From assembly GCA_964560875.1 (NCBI GenBank), contig CAZLMW010000031.1, forward strand, positions 9,956 through 73,955: a stretch of 64,000 nt of DNA. The letters run 5' to 3'. The notes beneath the pieces were generated by a model. The model did not search any database. It was not told where the DNA came from and saw nothing but the letters and a program-made list of their open reading frames with translations. Position 1 is the first letter of the stretch. The number at the start of each line of letters is the position of its first letter. The position numbers were made by a program, and so were the translations under genes. Positions 1-9,983 of this stretch are shown piece after piece. Source of the DNA: CAZLMW01 sp964560875. GTDB taxonomy: Bacteria > Myxococcota_A > UBA9042.

Positions 1-283
1 CGCCGTCGAGATCGCCGGCTTTGTCCAAGCAGCGCCCGGCCGCGTACAGGTAGGCCATCACGCTCTTATCGGTCGTCCAGGCCTGCTGGTAGAGCTGCGC
101 GGCGAGGGCCATGTCGCCTTTTTTGGCCTTGCCGTGCGCCACGTGGGAGATCGCGGCGGCTTCCTGGTGGCGTTTTTGGCGCGGATCAGCGGCGTGCACA
201 TCGGTCGCCGAAACAGCGCCCACGACCACGCACAACGCGGCGGCGCAGAGGCTGCTGGATCGGCTGAGCGGCTCTCTAGTCAT
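1..283 (-). CDS. Exported TPR-like protein, C-terminally cut by the window edge
   Basis: This reading frame starts at the ATG at 283-281, inside the last codons of the upstream kinase gene (8-nt overlap), so the two are probably translationally coupled. The visible 94 residues begin with a basic stretch, then a hydrophobic segment (SSLCAAALCVVVGAVSA) and a likely signal-peptidase site near DVHA-ADP. After that comes a helical region with MALAAQLYQQAW and YLYAAGRCLDKAGDLDG, the pattern of a tetratricopeptide repeat (alternating small and aromatic residues, AAGRC-DKAGD). It is inferred to be a periplasmic TPR or BamD/YbgF-like scaffold working with the kinase. The C-terminus lies outside the window, so any further domain is unknown. 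Confidence 0.7.
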   Translation of the reverse strand, partial: MTREPLSRSSSLCAAALCVVVGAVSATDVHAADPRQKRHQEAAAISHVAHGKAKKGDMALAAQLYQQAWTTDKSVMAYLYAAGRCLDKAGDLDG

Positions 284-2300
284 CGAAGATCTTGGGCTTC
301 AAAATCGGCGCTGCGGGCGGCGGCGTGGGTGTTGGTTTGGATTCGGCGGGCTTGGAACGTGCTGGTCTTCGAGCCGCGCGCCTCGTCGCTCGCTTTGGCG
401 CGACTTTGCGCGTGGCGGGTTTGGCGGTCGGCTTGCTGGGGGCAGCTGGGGGTGCGGCGCTCCCCGCGTCGGCTTGAGCGACCGGCTCGGCGGGCTTGTC
501 GGCAACTTGCTTGGCGCCGGGTTTGGCGCTGTCGGTCGGCGTCGGTGCGGCGACGGCGTTGGGCGGCGTGGCGGGCGGAGGTGGTGCGCCATTGGCGACG
601 CCGGCGACCGGCAAGCTCGACGGATTACCGCTGTTGGCGCCGGCCACGTACGCACCCGCCGCTGCCAGCACGAGGATGACCGCCGCCGCGGCCACCCAGC
701 GTACGCCATTGCCCGATGTAGGTTCGACGATTGGCGCTGCGGCTACGTGGCTCGACGATGCCCGCCTGTCAGCACGACGTGCGCTTGGGGTGGCGCTGAT
801 GCCGATCGGGTTGGGGGTCGTGGCGAAGGCGGTCGGGTCGATGGCTGCGGTTGGTTGTGCCGGCGTTGTCGCGGCTGCCGCCCGCAGCTCGGCGCTGCTT
901 TGGTCGATCGTCGTGGGTGTCTCGGTGCGGACGCTGGCCGCATCGCCGCCGCTGGTCACCTCGGCGCTTTCACCGCTGGCATGTGCGGCATGGAAGTCGG
1001 GCCGGTAGACATCGGTGTACGCGATCTCGGACTCCTTGAAGTCCTCGGGCGTGAGATCGGACGCCGCGTTGGCCCTCGACTCTGTGCCCTCGCGATCCGT
1101 TGTGTTTTCGATCAACGGACTGGCGACCTCGCTTGGGCTCGACTCGGTCACGTCGCCGCTCATGACGGCGCGCGCGCGGGACGCCCGAACATCGAGCACG
1201 GCGGCCAGCTCGTCGTCGTCGATGTTGTAGGCGGTCGTCACGCCCCCGTCGCCGCCTATCTGGCTTGGTTCGCTCTCGGTCGGTACGCGTGCCCAGCGGT
1301 CATGGGGGAGCCGGTTTTCGTCGGTCACGCGCACCAGGGACGCCAGCGTCTCGCCGGGATCGGGCGAATACGACCCGGAGATCATCGTCTTGCGGCCGCT
1401 CTTTCGGGTGCTGTGGCCGGCAGCTCGAGACGCCGTCCGCACGGCACGCAGCGCCTTTCGCATCTCGGCGGCGTCCTGGTAGCGGTCGGCCTGTTTGCGG
1501 GCAAGCGACTTGAGCAAGACCTTGGCGAGCGGCGCGCTGATCTCCCGGTCGCAGACGTCGCGTGGGTCGGGCGGGTCTTTGGACGTGAACTGGTACATCA
1601 GCGCCATGCTCTGCGCCGCGACGAACGGCCCGCGTCCGGTGATGCAGTGATAGAGGATGACGCCGAGCGCGTAGAGATCGGTGCGGCGATCGACCGGATC
1701 TCCGACGATCTGCTCGGGGCTCATGTAGCCCGGTGTGCCGTACACGTTGCCGGCTTTGGTCAGCTCGGACCCCTGGATGTAGATGCAGCCGAAGTCGAGC
1801 ACCTTGACCACAGGCACGTCGCCGGGGACCTCGTTGAGCATCAGGTTGCTCGGCTTGAGGTCGCGATGAACCAGCCCAGCTTCGTGCGCTTCGGAAAGCG
1901 AACCAAGCACCTGCAGCGCGAGATCGATGGCCGCCATCTCGCTCATCGCCATCTTGGCGCGGTTGAGCGACTCCAGCACTTGTTCGAGGGTTGGACCGTA
2001 CAGGCGCTCCATGACCAGGTAGAGCGGGCCGCCCTCCTCGCCGCCGCCGACGTCGAAGAGGCGCACGGTGTTGGGGTGGCGCAGCGACGCGGTGATGGTG
2101 GCTTCGCGAAGGAAGCGGTCGACGGCGTCATCACGCAGCGCGGCTCGGTCGGCGTCGAGCACCTTGATGGCGACGTGTTGGCCTGTGCGCAGGTGGCGGG
2201 CCGACCAAACGACGCCGAATCCACCCCGGGCCAGTACCTCGTTGAGACGATAGCGGCCGTCGATGTCGCGGCCTTTCTTGAACAGAATCGTGTCGGTCAT
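276..2300 (-). CDS. Membrane-anchored Hanks-type Ser/Thr protein kinase
   Basis: A 674-residue protein. Residues about 17-280 form a complete eukaryotic-like kinase domain: glycine loop ARGGFGVV (24-31), VAIK lysine at K46, HRDLKPSN with catalytic D147, DFG at 169-171 and GTPGYMSPE at 188-196. A long Ser/Thr/Ala-rich region follows, then one transmembrane segment near 535-555 (WVAAAAVILVLAAAGAYVAG) and a Pro/Ala/Lys/Arg-rich tail of about 115 residues that would lie outside the membrane. It would phosphorylate cytoplasmic targets on Ser/Thr with the tail as a possible envelope sensor; no PASTA domain is present. The start is the ATG at 2300; no strong Shine-Dalgarno is visible. It overlaps the downstream TPR-like gene, suggesting joint expression, and lies 253 nt downstream of the TIR-STAND gene on the same strand. 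Confidence 0.9.
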   Translation of the reverse strand: MTDTILFKKGRDIDGRYRLNEVLARGGFGVVWSARHLRTGQHVAIKVLDADRAALRDDAVDRFLREATITASLRHPNTVRLFDVGGGEEGGPLYLVMERLYGPTLEQVLESLNRAKMAMSEMAAIDLALQVLGSLSEAHEAGLVHRDLKPSNLMLNEVPGDVPVVKVLDFGCIYIQGSELTKAGNVYGTPGYMSPEQIVGDPVDRRTDLYALGVILYHCITGRGPFVAAQSMALMYQFTSKDPPDPRDVCDREISAPLAKVLLKSLARKQADRYQDAAEMRKALRAVRTASRAAGHSTRKSGRKTMISGSYSPDPGETLASLVRVTDENRLPHDRWARVPTESEPSQIGGDGGVTTAYNIDDDELAAVLDVRASRARAVMSGDVTESSPSEVASPLIENTTDREGTESRANAASDLTPEDFKESEIAYTDVYRPDFHAAHASGESAEVTSGGDAASVRTETPTTIDQSSAELRAAAATTPAQPTAAIDPTAFATTPNPIGISATPSARRADRRASSSHVAAAPIVEPTSGNGVRWVAAAAVILVLAAAGAYVAGANSGNPSSLPVAGVANGAPPPPATPPNAVAAPTPTDSAKPGAKQVADKPAEPVAQADAGSAAPPAAPSKPTAKPATRKVAPKRATRRAARRPARSKPAESKPTPTPPPAAPILKPKIFDD

Positions 2301-2553
2301 GGGGTGGTTTCACGCCGGGATGTGCCGTCTTGCACGCCGCGTTGAGAGCCGGGGGAAGCGGCGACGCCCGCGCACGCGTCTGAGTATCCGCGCAACGCCC
2401 GTCGCCGCCAGAAAGTTGGCTGGATCGGCGTGGTTTTGCCGTGTTTTTGGGGGCAAAATGCCCGTAGATGCCCCTGGCGGGCTCCAGGACGCGTCCTGAG
2501 GTCGAGTGGCTATATCAAGGCGGGCAAGCATCGATCGCCCGTTAGATCGAGCG

Positions 2554-5500
2554 CTACGGGCTTTTGCCTTTTGGGGCATTGCGACAAGCAGCATGCTTTT
2601 TTGCCGCCGTGGCGGCGTCTTCGCCGAGCCATCCCTGCCGGTCCGCGGCCGACAAGCAGCCCGGAGCCTTGGCACGTAGCTTGGCCAGGATCGCCGCCCA
2701 GTCGACGAGCAGCGTCTTGGTGCGTGAACCGCAGCGGTGCACAAGGTGGCTGGCGTCCGTTGAAAAGCGCGTGACGGCGGTCTCCGAGCAGTCGGGGAGG
2801 GCGGCGACCATCGGCGCGCCCCGGCTGTCGGTCTTCCACACGAACACGCGGTCGGCGAGCGCCGTAAACGCGCGCGGTGTCGACCGGTGAATCGTCAAGG
2901 TCGTTATGTCGGGCGGGGTGTCGCGCAGTACGGCACCGGCGGCCGGTCCTGCGCCGATGCGTACCGAGCCGTCCGCGTCGCGGGTGAACGGGGCCGCGAC
3001 GGGCGGCGCGATCGCTGTTTGTCCTGCGGCTTGCCAACCGAGCATCGTGTGATGTCGGCGCGAGGTGTTCCAGACCCGCACCATGCCATCGATATGGGCC
3101 GTCGCGAGGCGTTTGCCGTTGCGGGCGAATCGCTGGCTGGTGATACGCGCGCCCGTCAACGTCTCGCCGTCGCCTTTGCGGGGGCGCAGGACCGTCTTGC
3201 CATCGAGCCGGCGCTCGACGAAGAAGCGCGCGGATGGATCGAGCGCGATGTCGTGTTCGCTGGTCTCGTAGCGGCGCCAGTCGGCGCGCTCGAACATCCA
3301 CAGCAGGTGTTTTGTCGGTTGGTTCGCGTCGCGCACAACGCGTACGAGATCGGCGATGGCCACCGAACCATCGTCCGCCAGCGCCACCTGGGCTTTGAGC
3401 GTGCCGACCCGCGCCTGGCGCAAGAATCGCGCGCGCAGGTTCCACCAGTAGCCCTTCGAATTGCGGTGCCAGACGGTGATGGCGACGCGGTCCGTGTCCG
3501 GCGCACCGGGCGACGGACCGACGTCGGCGGTGACAAGCATCCGGGCGCCTTCCGTCATCGTGGCCGCCAGGAAGCGGCGCTTGCGGTTGGAAAACGAGAT
3601 GCGGTCGATCAGGCGGTCCGACGGTCGCCCGTCGCGCCATTTCCACATCTTCAGCACGTTGGCCGACGTGCTGATGGCCACAAAGCGGCCCCCCGCCGTG
3701 CGGACGTCGCGGATCTTGCCGCTGCCGATGAGCTCTTCGTGGGGCGGCTTCTTCCCGTCCAACTGCAGGCGGGTGAGGGTTCCGCGCGCCACAACGAGCG
3801 CCGCGCTGGCGTCGGGGCTGAACGCCGCGTGACTCCAGCCTCGGCCAGGCTGCGGAGGTCGCGTGTCGCCCACCAGGATCGGCGCGGCGTCGAAGGTTGG
3901 TCGCCAGCGAGCTTTGCCGTCGTCGTGCAGCGTCAGCAAGCCGGTCGCCTTGGGTCCGATTCGCGCGTCGACGAATCCCTCGCCGTCGAGGCGAGCGACC
4001 GTCGTGTTGGCGTCGGCATCGAGCACCACGACGCGCTGCTTGTCACCGGCGACCACCAGTTTGCCGGTGCTATCCCAGCGGACCACGTTGAGCGGACCCT
4101 TGGCGGCCTCCTCCTCGGCCAGCGGCAGCGCCTGCATGTCGAGCTTGAGGGCGGCCCGCAGGCCATCGCGTGGGTGTTGTTTGTCGTCGAGCGATGTCAG
4201 CACTTGCAGCGCGGTCAGCGGCGACTGCGCGGCGAGGATCCGCACCACAACGCCGGCCTGGTCAGCGGGATCGGCGGCGTCGGCCGGCACGGGCGGCGTG
4301 TCGTCGGGTGCGTCGGACTCGTCCGCAGTCGGCGCTTCGCTGTCCGCCGCCGCGACCCGTGTCGGTGCTGCCGGAGGTGCGGTCGGTGAAGCTGCCGAGG
4401 GCGCAGGAGCCGGTTTCAATGTCTGCGCTTCGTCCGCCGTGACCTCGCCCGCGGTGAACTTGGTAGCCGCTGTCGCCGCCGCGGTCGCGGTCGAGGCGGT
4501 GGCGCGGTCGGATGTCGTGGCGTGTTCGGTGTCTGTTGCGATCTTCGGCGCCGGCTTCGAGCCCTGTCCCGCTGTGTGCCACATGTATGTGCCGCCCGCG
4601 CCGACCACGGCCAGCATGCCCAGCGCTACGGCGAACGCTCGACCACGGCGCCCGGCGAGGGGCGGAACGGCCGATGACTGGTAGGCCGCAAGGCGCAGAC
4701 CGGGTATCGACGGCGCCATCGGCGGCGGGGGTGGCGCCCATTGGGCGACCGCTGGAGAGAGCGGCGCCAGCTCTTCGATGGGCTGGGGCGGCGGCGTCAG
4801 TCGCGCGTCCTCCCGATGGGGAGCGGGCGGCAAGTCGGCCGGCGTGGCCGGCACCTCTTCGGGTGCGGGCGGCGGCGTGCTCGGCTCTGGCGCGTCCCAA
4901 AGCGTGGGCTCCGGCGATATGTCGTCCCGTTCGGTGGGCCCTTCCACCATCGGCGCGGCGGCGTCATCGAGCGCTTCTTCCTGCTCGGCAGCTTGGCCGG
5001 GCACCGGGGCGAAAGCCGGCGTGGACGCGACCACGGCAGCGGCCTCCGTCGACGACGCTGTTGGGGCCTGCGTCGGTTCTGAGACCGTGACGGCAGGCGC
5101 GATGACAGGCGCCGCGGATGGCGACGTCGCGGGGGCCTCGGCGGCCGCGATTGTGGCCGACGATCGGGAAGTCGGCACGTCCACTTCAGCGGCCGGCATG
5201 CCCTGTGACGGTCGCGTGCGACGCTCCTCGATCAGCCATTTCACAGCTCGGGGCCAGCTGGCGAAGAGCGCGCGGGGTACTTCGACGTGGCCATCTTCGT
5301 GGCGCACAAGCAAGCGCCGCTCGATCATCTTCTCGATCGCCGTCTCGCCGAGGCCAGCCACCTCTTTACCCGCGACGACCATCGGCATGGCCCGTCGCAA
5401 GCGGTCGAAACGAACAACACCACATACCGCGCGCCTCGCCGCGACGGCGACACGCGGGTTGCGCGGCGTCACACCGAGCGCTTTTTCAGCCGCCTGGCCG

Positions 5501-6816
5501 ATCACGCGTGGCAGCGGCCGCAGCGCTTCGTAGTGGGAGCGCCCGATGAAACCTTGCGAGCCGTGCTGGCGCCACATTGTGTTGAGCGCGTAGGCGACGC
5601 TGGCCTGGCGCAGCTCCGGATCGCCGATGGTCATCGCGTCGGCGAAGATTCGTTTGGTCAGCCCGCGCTCGAGTTTGACCCCCGCGACGTCTGCCGGCCC
5701 CTGCATCGCTGTTCGCAGTTGGCTCGGCGATAGCGGCTGGATGGCGACAAGTTCGTTGGTCAGCCCGCGCATCGCGTGATGGACCTGCAGGTCGCGCACG
5801 TAATCCGAGTCCAGCGTCGCGATCACCGTCAACGGCCGGTCCGGTGCGTCCAACAGGATGCGCATCAGGCCCAGGAAGCCCCGCCCGATCGCGTCGTCCG
5901 CGACCAGCAGCCGTTCGAGCCGCGGGCAGAACAACAACGGTGTCGCTTCGAGCCGGCCGGCGACCCGGCGCAGGCGACTGCCGATCTGTCCGGCGAGGCG
6001 TCGGGTGAGGCGAATGGCGGTGCGCGCGTCGGGATTGGTGGCGGCGGCGCGCAGACCGTCGGCGAGCGAGGGCTGGTCCATCGGCTCGCCGTAGCGCTTG
6101 AAAACGCCCGCGATGGCGGCTGCGAGGCCGGTGAACGGGTCCGAGTCGAGCCGCAGCGTGTCCAAGGGAATGAAGCGTTGACTGTCGCGGGACAACCGCG
6201 GCAGAAGCCCGGCGCGCACCAGCGACGATTTGCCGGCTCCCGGCGGGCCGACCAGCGTCATCATCCGCGCGTCGCTGGTGCGATGCATCGTGTAGAAGCG
6301 GCCAAGCGCGTCGCGCACATCGGCGTCGCGACCAAAAAACACGGCGGCGTCGTCTTCGTCGTAGCCGGTCAGACCGGGATACGGCGATCGCGTTGCGTCC
6401 CAGTCGAACGCGGCGGGTCCACCGAGCCCCGACACGCTCAGCGCGATCCACAGCTGTTGCCACGCGTTGTGGCGGTCGCGTCGCACATCGATGACGTCGT
6501 ATTCGCAGACCTCGGGCGCGAGCACGCACTCGTCGAGCCGCACCGCAAAAACCGCCTTGCCCGCCGCGCGAACATGGGCGATCTCCGCCGCGATCCAACG
6601 CGACCCCATCGACGTGTCGCTGCACAACACAACCGCGGCGACGCAGTCGGCCACGCGCCGGTGAACGTCGAGCCCCCACTCGTACGATTGGGGGGTGTCC
6701 GCCTCGGGATCGAAGTCGATCGACACGAACTCGACGTTCTGAGACTCGGCGAGCGCGACGAGCTCGGTCGCCGCAATCCGATCGGCCTGGCTGTGGACGA
6801 GGTAGACCTGGCTCAC
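2554..6816 (-). CDS. TIR - STAND NTPase - TM - WD40-like repeat protein
   Basis: A 1420-residue protein with a GTG start at 6816. Residues 1-125 resemble a TIR domain: N-terminal beta strand QVYLVHSQAD, then VVLCSDTSMGSRWIAAE, where E78 sits at the position of the TIR catalytic glutamate, then AVFAVRL. Residues 145-164 (PYPGLTGYDEDDAAVFFGRD) and the Walker A GPPGAGKSS (190-198) are the hallmark of nSTAND NTPases that accompany WD40 propellers. The expected Walker B (hhhhDxFE) reads LLFCPRLERLL (295-304), so the metal-binding Asp is Pro. A Pro/Ala-rich linker (540-720) leads to one transmembrane helix (about 726-745), and the C-terminus (about 860-1400) carries WD40-like strands such as VRVWNTS and ITVWHRN. 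TIR domains often cleave NAD or signal, and STAND proteins oligomerise on sensing; a defence or stress-signalling role is inferred. No effector partner is recognised next to it. Confidence 0.85.
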   Translation of the reverse strand: MSQVYLVHSQADRIAATELVALAESQNVEFVSIDFDPEADTPQSYEWGLDVHRRVADCVAAVVLCSDTSMGSRWIAAEIAHVRAAGKAVFAVRLDECVLAPEVCEYDVIDVRRDRHNAWQQLWIALSVSGLGGPAAFDWDATRSPYPGLTGYDEDDAAVFFGRDADVRDALGRFYTMHRTSDARMMTLVGPPGAGKSSLVRAGLLPRLSRDSQRFIPLDTLRLDSDPFTGLAAAIAGVFKRYGEPMDQPSLADGLRAAATNPDARTAIRLTRRLAGQIGSRLRRVAGRLEATPLLFCPRLERLLVADDAIGRGFLGLMRILLDAPDRPLTVIATLDSDYVRDLQVHHAMRGLTNELVAIQPLSPSQLRTAMQGPADVAGVKLERGLTKRIFADAMTIGDPELRQASVAYALNTMWRQHGSQGFIGRSHYEALRPLPRVIGQAAEKALGVTPRNPRVAVAARRAVCGVVRFDRLRRAMPMVVAGKEVAGLGETAIEKMIERRLLVRHEDGHVEVPRALFASWPRAVKWLIEERRTRPSQGMPAAEVDVPTSRSSATIAAAEAPATSPSAAPVIAPAVTVSEPTQAPTASSTEAAAVVASTPAFAPVPGQAAEQEEALDDAAAPMVEGPTERDDISPEPTLWDAPEPSTPPPAPEEVPATPADLPPAPHREDARLTPPPQPIEELAPLSPAVAQWAPPPPPMAPSIPGLRLAAYQSSAVPPLAGRRGRAFAVALGMLAVVGAGGTYMWHTAGQGSKPAPKIATDTEHATTSDRATASTATAAATAATKFTAGEVTADEAQTLKPAPAPSAASPTAPPAAPTRVAAADSEAPTADESDAPDDTPPVPADAADPADQAGVVVRILAAQSPLTALQVLTSLDDKQHPRDGLRAALKLDMQALPLAEEEAAKGPLNVVRWDSTGKLVVAGDKQRVVVLDADANTTVARLDGEGFVDARIGPKATGLLTLHDDGKARWRPTFDAAPILVGDTRPPQPGRGWSHAAFSPDASAALVVARGTLTRLQLDGKKPPHEELIGSGKIRDVRTAGGRFVAISTSANVLKMWKWRDGRPSDRLIDRISFSNRKRRFLAATMTEGARMLVTADVGPSPGAPDTDRVAITVWHRNSKGYWWNLRARFLRQARVGTLKAQVALADDGSVAIADLVRVVRDANQPTKHLLWMFERADWRRYETSEHDIALDPSARFFVERRLDGKTVLRPRKGDGETLTGARITSQRFARNGKRLATAHIDGMVRVWNTSRRHHTMLGWQAAGQTAIAPPVAAPFTRDADGSVRIGAGPAAGAVLRDTPPDITTLTIHRSTPRAFTALADRVFVWKTDSRGAPMVAALPDCSETAVTRFSTDASHLVHRCGSRTKTLLVDWAAILAKLRAKAPGCLSAADRQGWLGEDAATAAKKHAACRNAPKGKSP

Positions 6817-7041
6817 GTCAATTCACCCGCACCGGTGCACGAATCGGACAACCGCCGCAAGCGTGACATGGCCGGTCCGTTCGACCAAGCCTCACCGCCT
6901 TGGCCGCAAAGTCAATTTCCGCCAGCGGTCCGGGCGCTGACCCTCCGAGTCCACGCCCGATACCGACCCCGGGCGTGCCCGCACGCGCCCGCACTCGCCG
7001 GCCGCTTGACGTCGTGCCGTCCACCCGCCTATTCCGCTGCC

Positions 7042-8079
7042 ATGCCCTTGGTCCCTGCGCCCGTCCCATTGCTGCCCGATCGCGCCGACTTGCGCCCGCT
7101 TGTGGTGCTCACCGTCGCCGTCGTTGCGATGGCCGCGAGCCGCTTCGCTGCCTTGACGCCCGATTCGCACCACTACCTCGCGTTGGTCGGGCATTTCGAG
7201 GGCGCCGCCGATGCCTCCCTCGTCGCGCCGTTCGTCTACCGCGTGGCGATTCCGTGGCTCGTCGCCGCGCTCCCTCTTGCCGACAACGCCGTCGAATTCG
7301 CCGTCATTTCGACCGCTGCGACCATGCTCGGCCATCTCGTCGTGTATCGCCTCGCCGTGGCGTTGACCGGCCGGCGCGACCTGGCGTTCATCGGCACCCT
7401 TGCCTGCGCAGTATCCCCCGTTGTGTTCACCTATGGTGGCCGCGTCCTGACCGACGGTCCCGCGTTTCTTTTCGCCGCGCTCAGTGTCTGGTTGATCCGC
7501 TCGGACCGCGTTGTCGCGCTCGTTGTCCTGCTGGCCGCCGCGATGCTTGTGCGCGAGGCGATCATCGCCATGTGGGTCACCCTCGGCGCGATCCGTCTCA
7601 CCCGCGCCCTGTCCAGCCGATCGATCCGGCCGCTGCTGGTCCTGGGCGCCGTGGCGGTCCCGGTCGCCGTCGTGCTGGCTGTCCGCGCCGCGTTCACCGA
7701 CGTGCCGTCTTACACCTGGGCCCCGACGATGCAGCGCTTGGTGGCCAACCTCACCCGCCCGCTGACCTGGTCGGCATGTCTCGCCGCGGTCGCACCCTTC
7801 GTGGTCGTGTTCGTCATCGCCGCGGCGGGGGGTGGGGATTTGCGTCCCTGGCGGCGCCTCTCGCCTGACGATTGCGTCCTGCTGTTGGCCCATCTCTTCG
7901 CGGTGTCCCTGCTGGTTGTCGCCGCGATGACGTCCGCGTTCATGAGCCCCCGCTTCTTCTGGCCCGCGTTTATTGTCGTGGCCCCGCTGGTCGGCTGGAT
8001 GGTTGACGGCACCTTTCTGCAGCGTTTCGCGGCTCGTGTGTGTGGCGGCCAAGCGACCGTCGTCGAGGCCCGACCATGA
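7042..8079 (+). CDS. Polytopic membrane protein, glycosyltransferase-like
   Basis: The 345-residue protein is almost entirely hydrophobic, with about eight to nine predicted transmembrane helices. An N-terminal TPDSHHYLALVGHF motif follows the first helix and PFVYRVAIPWL lies in the first loop. This arrangement, an acidic residue in the first extracytoplasmic loop followed by many helices, resembles polyprenyl-phosphate-dependent (GT-C fold) glycosyltransferases, but no diagnostic signature settles the family. The ATG at 7042 was chosen because the hydrophobic region starts just after it; upstream sequence in frame is antisense to the TIR-STAND gene. The stop overlaps the next gene's start (ATGA at 8076-8079), so the two are translationally coupled and probably act on the same envelope glycan or lipid. 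Confidence 0.7.
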   Translation: MPLVPAPVPLLPDRADLRPLVVLTVAVVAMAASRFAALTPDSHHYLALVGHFEGAADASLVAPFVYRVAIPWLVAALPLADNAVEFAVISTAATMLGHLVVYRLAVALTGRRDLAFIGTLACAVSPVVFTYGGRVLTDGPAFLFAALSVWLIRSDRVVALVVLLAAAMLVREAIIAMWVTLGAIRLTRALSSRSIRPLLVLGAVAVPVAVVLAVRAAFTDVPSYTWAPTMQRLVANLTRPLTWSACLAAVAPFVVVFVIAAAGGGDLRPWRRLSPDDCVLLLAHLFAVSLLVVAAMTSAFMSPRFFWPAFIVVAPLVGWMVDGTFLQRFAARVCGGQATVVEARP

Positions 8080-9983
8080 CCGACTCGCGCCCGCGGCGTT
8101 CGTGGCGATGGCTGGCATTGGTCCCGATCAGCCTCGCGGCGATCGGCGCTGACCTTGCGGTTCGTCACGTCGCCATGAGCCACTGGAACGCCGCGCACTG
8201 GGCACGTTTTTCGGCGTCCGCGCTGGCCTCGGTCCTCGCCGCTGCCTGCCTGCTGCCGATAACCGCGATGACCATCAAACGCTGGCCGCGGTTGACCAGG
8301 GCGTTCGTCGTCGCAGCAAGCTTCGCGTGGACCTGGAACCTGCTCTTGTCGCTCGGCTATTTCGTGGTGCTTGACGCGTGGCCCGTCGCAACGGCCGTCC
8401 AGTACGTCATTCACGAGCCGCGCTCCAGCGTCGCTCTCGCGTTGCCCTATCTCGCCGGGTTTCCGCTGCTGATCGTTGTCCTGGTCGCCGCGCCCGCCGC
8501 CGCCATCGCCGTTTGGGTGCGCGCGCTTGCCCTCGTTTCGCCGCCTGGACGTCATCGCTTTTGGCTGATGCCGGTCGCCGCCCTCGCCATCGTCATTGGC
8601 CTCTCGCTCAAGCCACCCACCTACCGCTTCTCGGTAGCCGACGTGCACGCGGTCATGCTGACGACCAACCTTGCTCGGCTCGCCGTTCGCGGCGACGCCT
8701 TGCGTCTGAACAAGCCCCACAGGATGCAGGTCCCGGCCCTCAAGCCGCGGCCCGACCCACCCAACGTCCTGCTCATCGTCAACGAATCGCTCGGCGCTGA
8801 CGGCATCGGTGCGTTCGGTTGTCCGCACCCGGTTTCGCCGCAGATCGACGCGCTCGCCGACGCCACCGCTTTGCCCGCCGGCGCCACCGTCGTGCTTTTT
8901 CACTATGCCCAGGCCAACGCGAGCTCGACCCTCGTCTCGGTGCCGACGCTCTGCGCCGGTCTCGCGCCCGACTCCACGGCCGTTCGCATGCATGCGCAGC
9001 CGCTGCTGTGGCACTACGCCAAGGCCGCTGGGTACAGCACGTTCATGCATACGCCGCAGCGCTACGAGTGGATGGAGTTCGACCAGTACCTCATCGACGG
9101 CACGCTCGACCACGTCTTCACGGCCGAGAGCACCGACCACGCGCTCGCCAACGACGTCGGGATCGACGACGTGCATATGATCGATGAGACGATTTCGCGC
9201 ATCGACAAGCTCCTCGCCGGCGACGCGCCGTTTCTTGGCGTCATCCAGTTCAATGCCACCCACAAGCCCTTCCTGCCCCACCCGGACAAGGCGAAGAAGT
9301 GGCCTGGTTTGCGCGATTTCGAGTCCGACCGGTTCCTCAACGCCGTGCACTATGTCGACGACCTGACCGGCCGCGTGGTGGCTCACTTGCGCAAGAAGGG
9401 GGCGCTCGACAACACGGTGATCCTGCTGACCTCCGATCACGGCCAGGGGCTTACCGGTCGGCGGATTCGGGCGCGGATTCACAACTACTACGACGAGGTG
9501 GCGATTATTCCTTTCCTGCTCGCCATGCCGCCGCGTTCCGGTTCGTGGCTGAAAAAGGACGGCCGCCTCGCCAACTTGCGGGCCAACCGCGACCGCCGTG
9601 TCAGCAACGTCGACATCGTGCCCACGCTGCTCGACGCCATCGGCGTGCTCGACCAGGTTCCCGACGCGATCCGCGACCACTTCGGGGGGCACTCTTTGTT
9701 CCGCCCGCTCGACCCCGACCGCCAGATCGCCTTCGTCAACGTCACCGAGTACCGGCAGTGGAGCCAAATCGGCATGTCGCTCGTGGTCGGCGATCTCAAG
9801 TACCTTCTGTACGAGCGCGATGTCGGCTGCGAAGAAGCGGTCTACAACTGGCGCGCCGATCCGGCTGAACGCACCAACCTCTGGCCGGCGATGTCAGCCG
9901 AGCAGAAGCAAGTCTGGTTCGACCGCTTCAAAAAGCGGCCGTGGATGCAACACGTCTGGGACACGGCGGCGTGCGATCGCTGA
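8076..9983 (+). CDS. Membrane-anchored sulfatase / phosphoethanolamine-transferase-like enzyme
   Basis: A 635-residue protein with four to five N-terminal transmembrane helices (to about residue 190) followed by an alkaline-phosphatase-superfamily (PF00884-like) catalytic domain. The first metal-site motif is NVLLIVNESLG; the nucleophile region is ANASSTLVSVPTLC; there is a conserved FNATHKPFLPH and the late metal-binding TSDHGQGL. The layout of N-terminal helices plus a periplasmic catalytic domain matches EptA, LtaS and related enzymes that transfer phosphoethanolamine or glycerophosphate to lipid or glycan head groups. The acceptor cannot be told from sequence. Its ATG overlaps the TGA of the preceding GT-like gene, which suggests both modify one cell-surface glycoconjugate. 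Confidence 0.85.
   Translation: MTDSRPRRSWRWLALVPISLAAIGADLAVRHVAMSHWNAAHWARFSASALASVLAAACLLPITAMTIKRWPRLTRAFVVAASFAWTWNLLLSLGYFVVLDAWPVATAVQYVIHEPRSSVALALPYLAGFPLLIVVLVAAPAAAIAVWVRALALVSPPGRHRFWLMPVAALAIVIGLSLKPPTYRFSVADVHAVMLTTNLARLAVRGDALRLNKPHRMQVPALKPRPDPPNVLLIVNESLGADGIGAFGCPHPVSPQIDALADATALPAGATVVLFHYAQANASSTLVSVPTLCAGLAPDSTAVRMHAQPLLWHYAKAAGYSTFMHTPQRYEWMEFDQYLIDGTLDHVFTAESTDHALANDVGIDDVHMIDETISRIDKLLAGDAPFLGVIQFNATHKPFLPHPDKAKKWPGLRDFESDRFLNAVHYVDDLTGRVVAHLRKKGALDNTVILLTSDHGQGLTGRRIRARIHNYYDEVAIIPFLLAMPPRSGSWLKKDGRLANLRANRDRRVSNVDIVPTLLDAIGVLDQVPDAIRDHFGGHSLFRPLDPDRQIAFVNVTEYRQWSQIGMSLVVGDLKYLLYERDVGCEEAVYNWRADPAERTNLWPAMSAEQKQVWFDRFKKRPWMQHVWDTAACDR

Noticed and set aside
111..2345. 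Long plus-strand open frame of 744 codons opposite the first kinase
   Set aside because: Arg/Gly/Ala-rich composition with no domains; it is the antisense of a kinase gene whose motifs are complete.
7710..9767. 685-codon minus-strand frame opposite the sulfatase-like gene
   Set aside because: No domain, biased composition, and the opposite strand has clear catalytic motifs.
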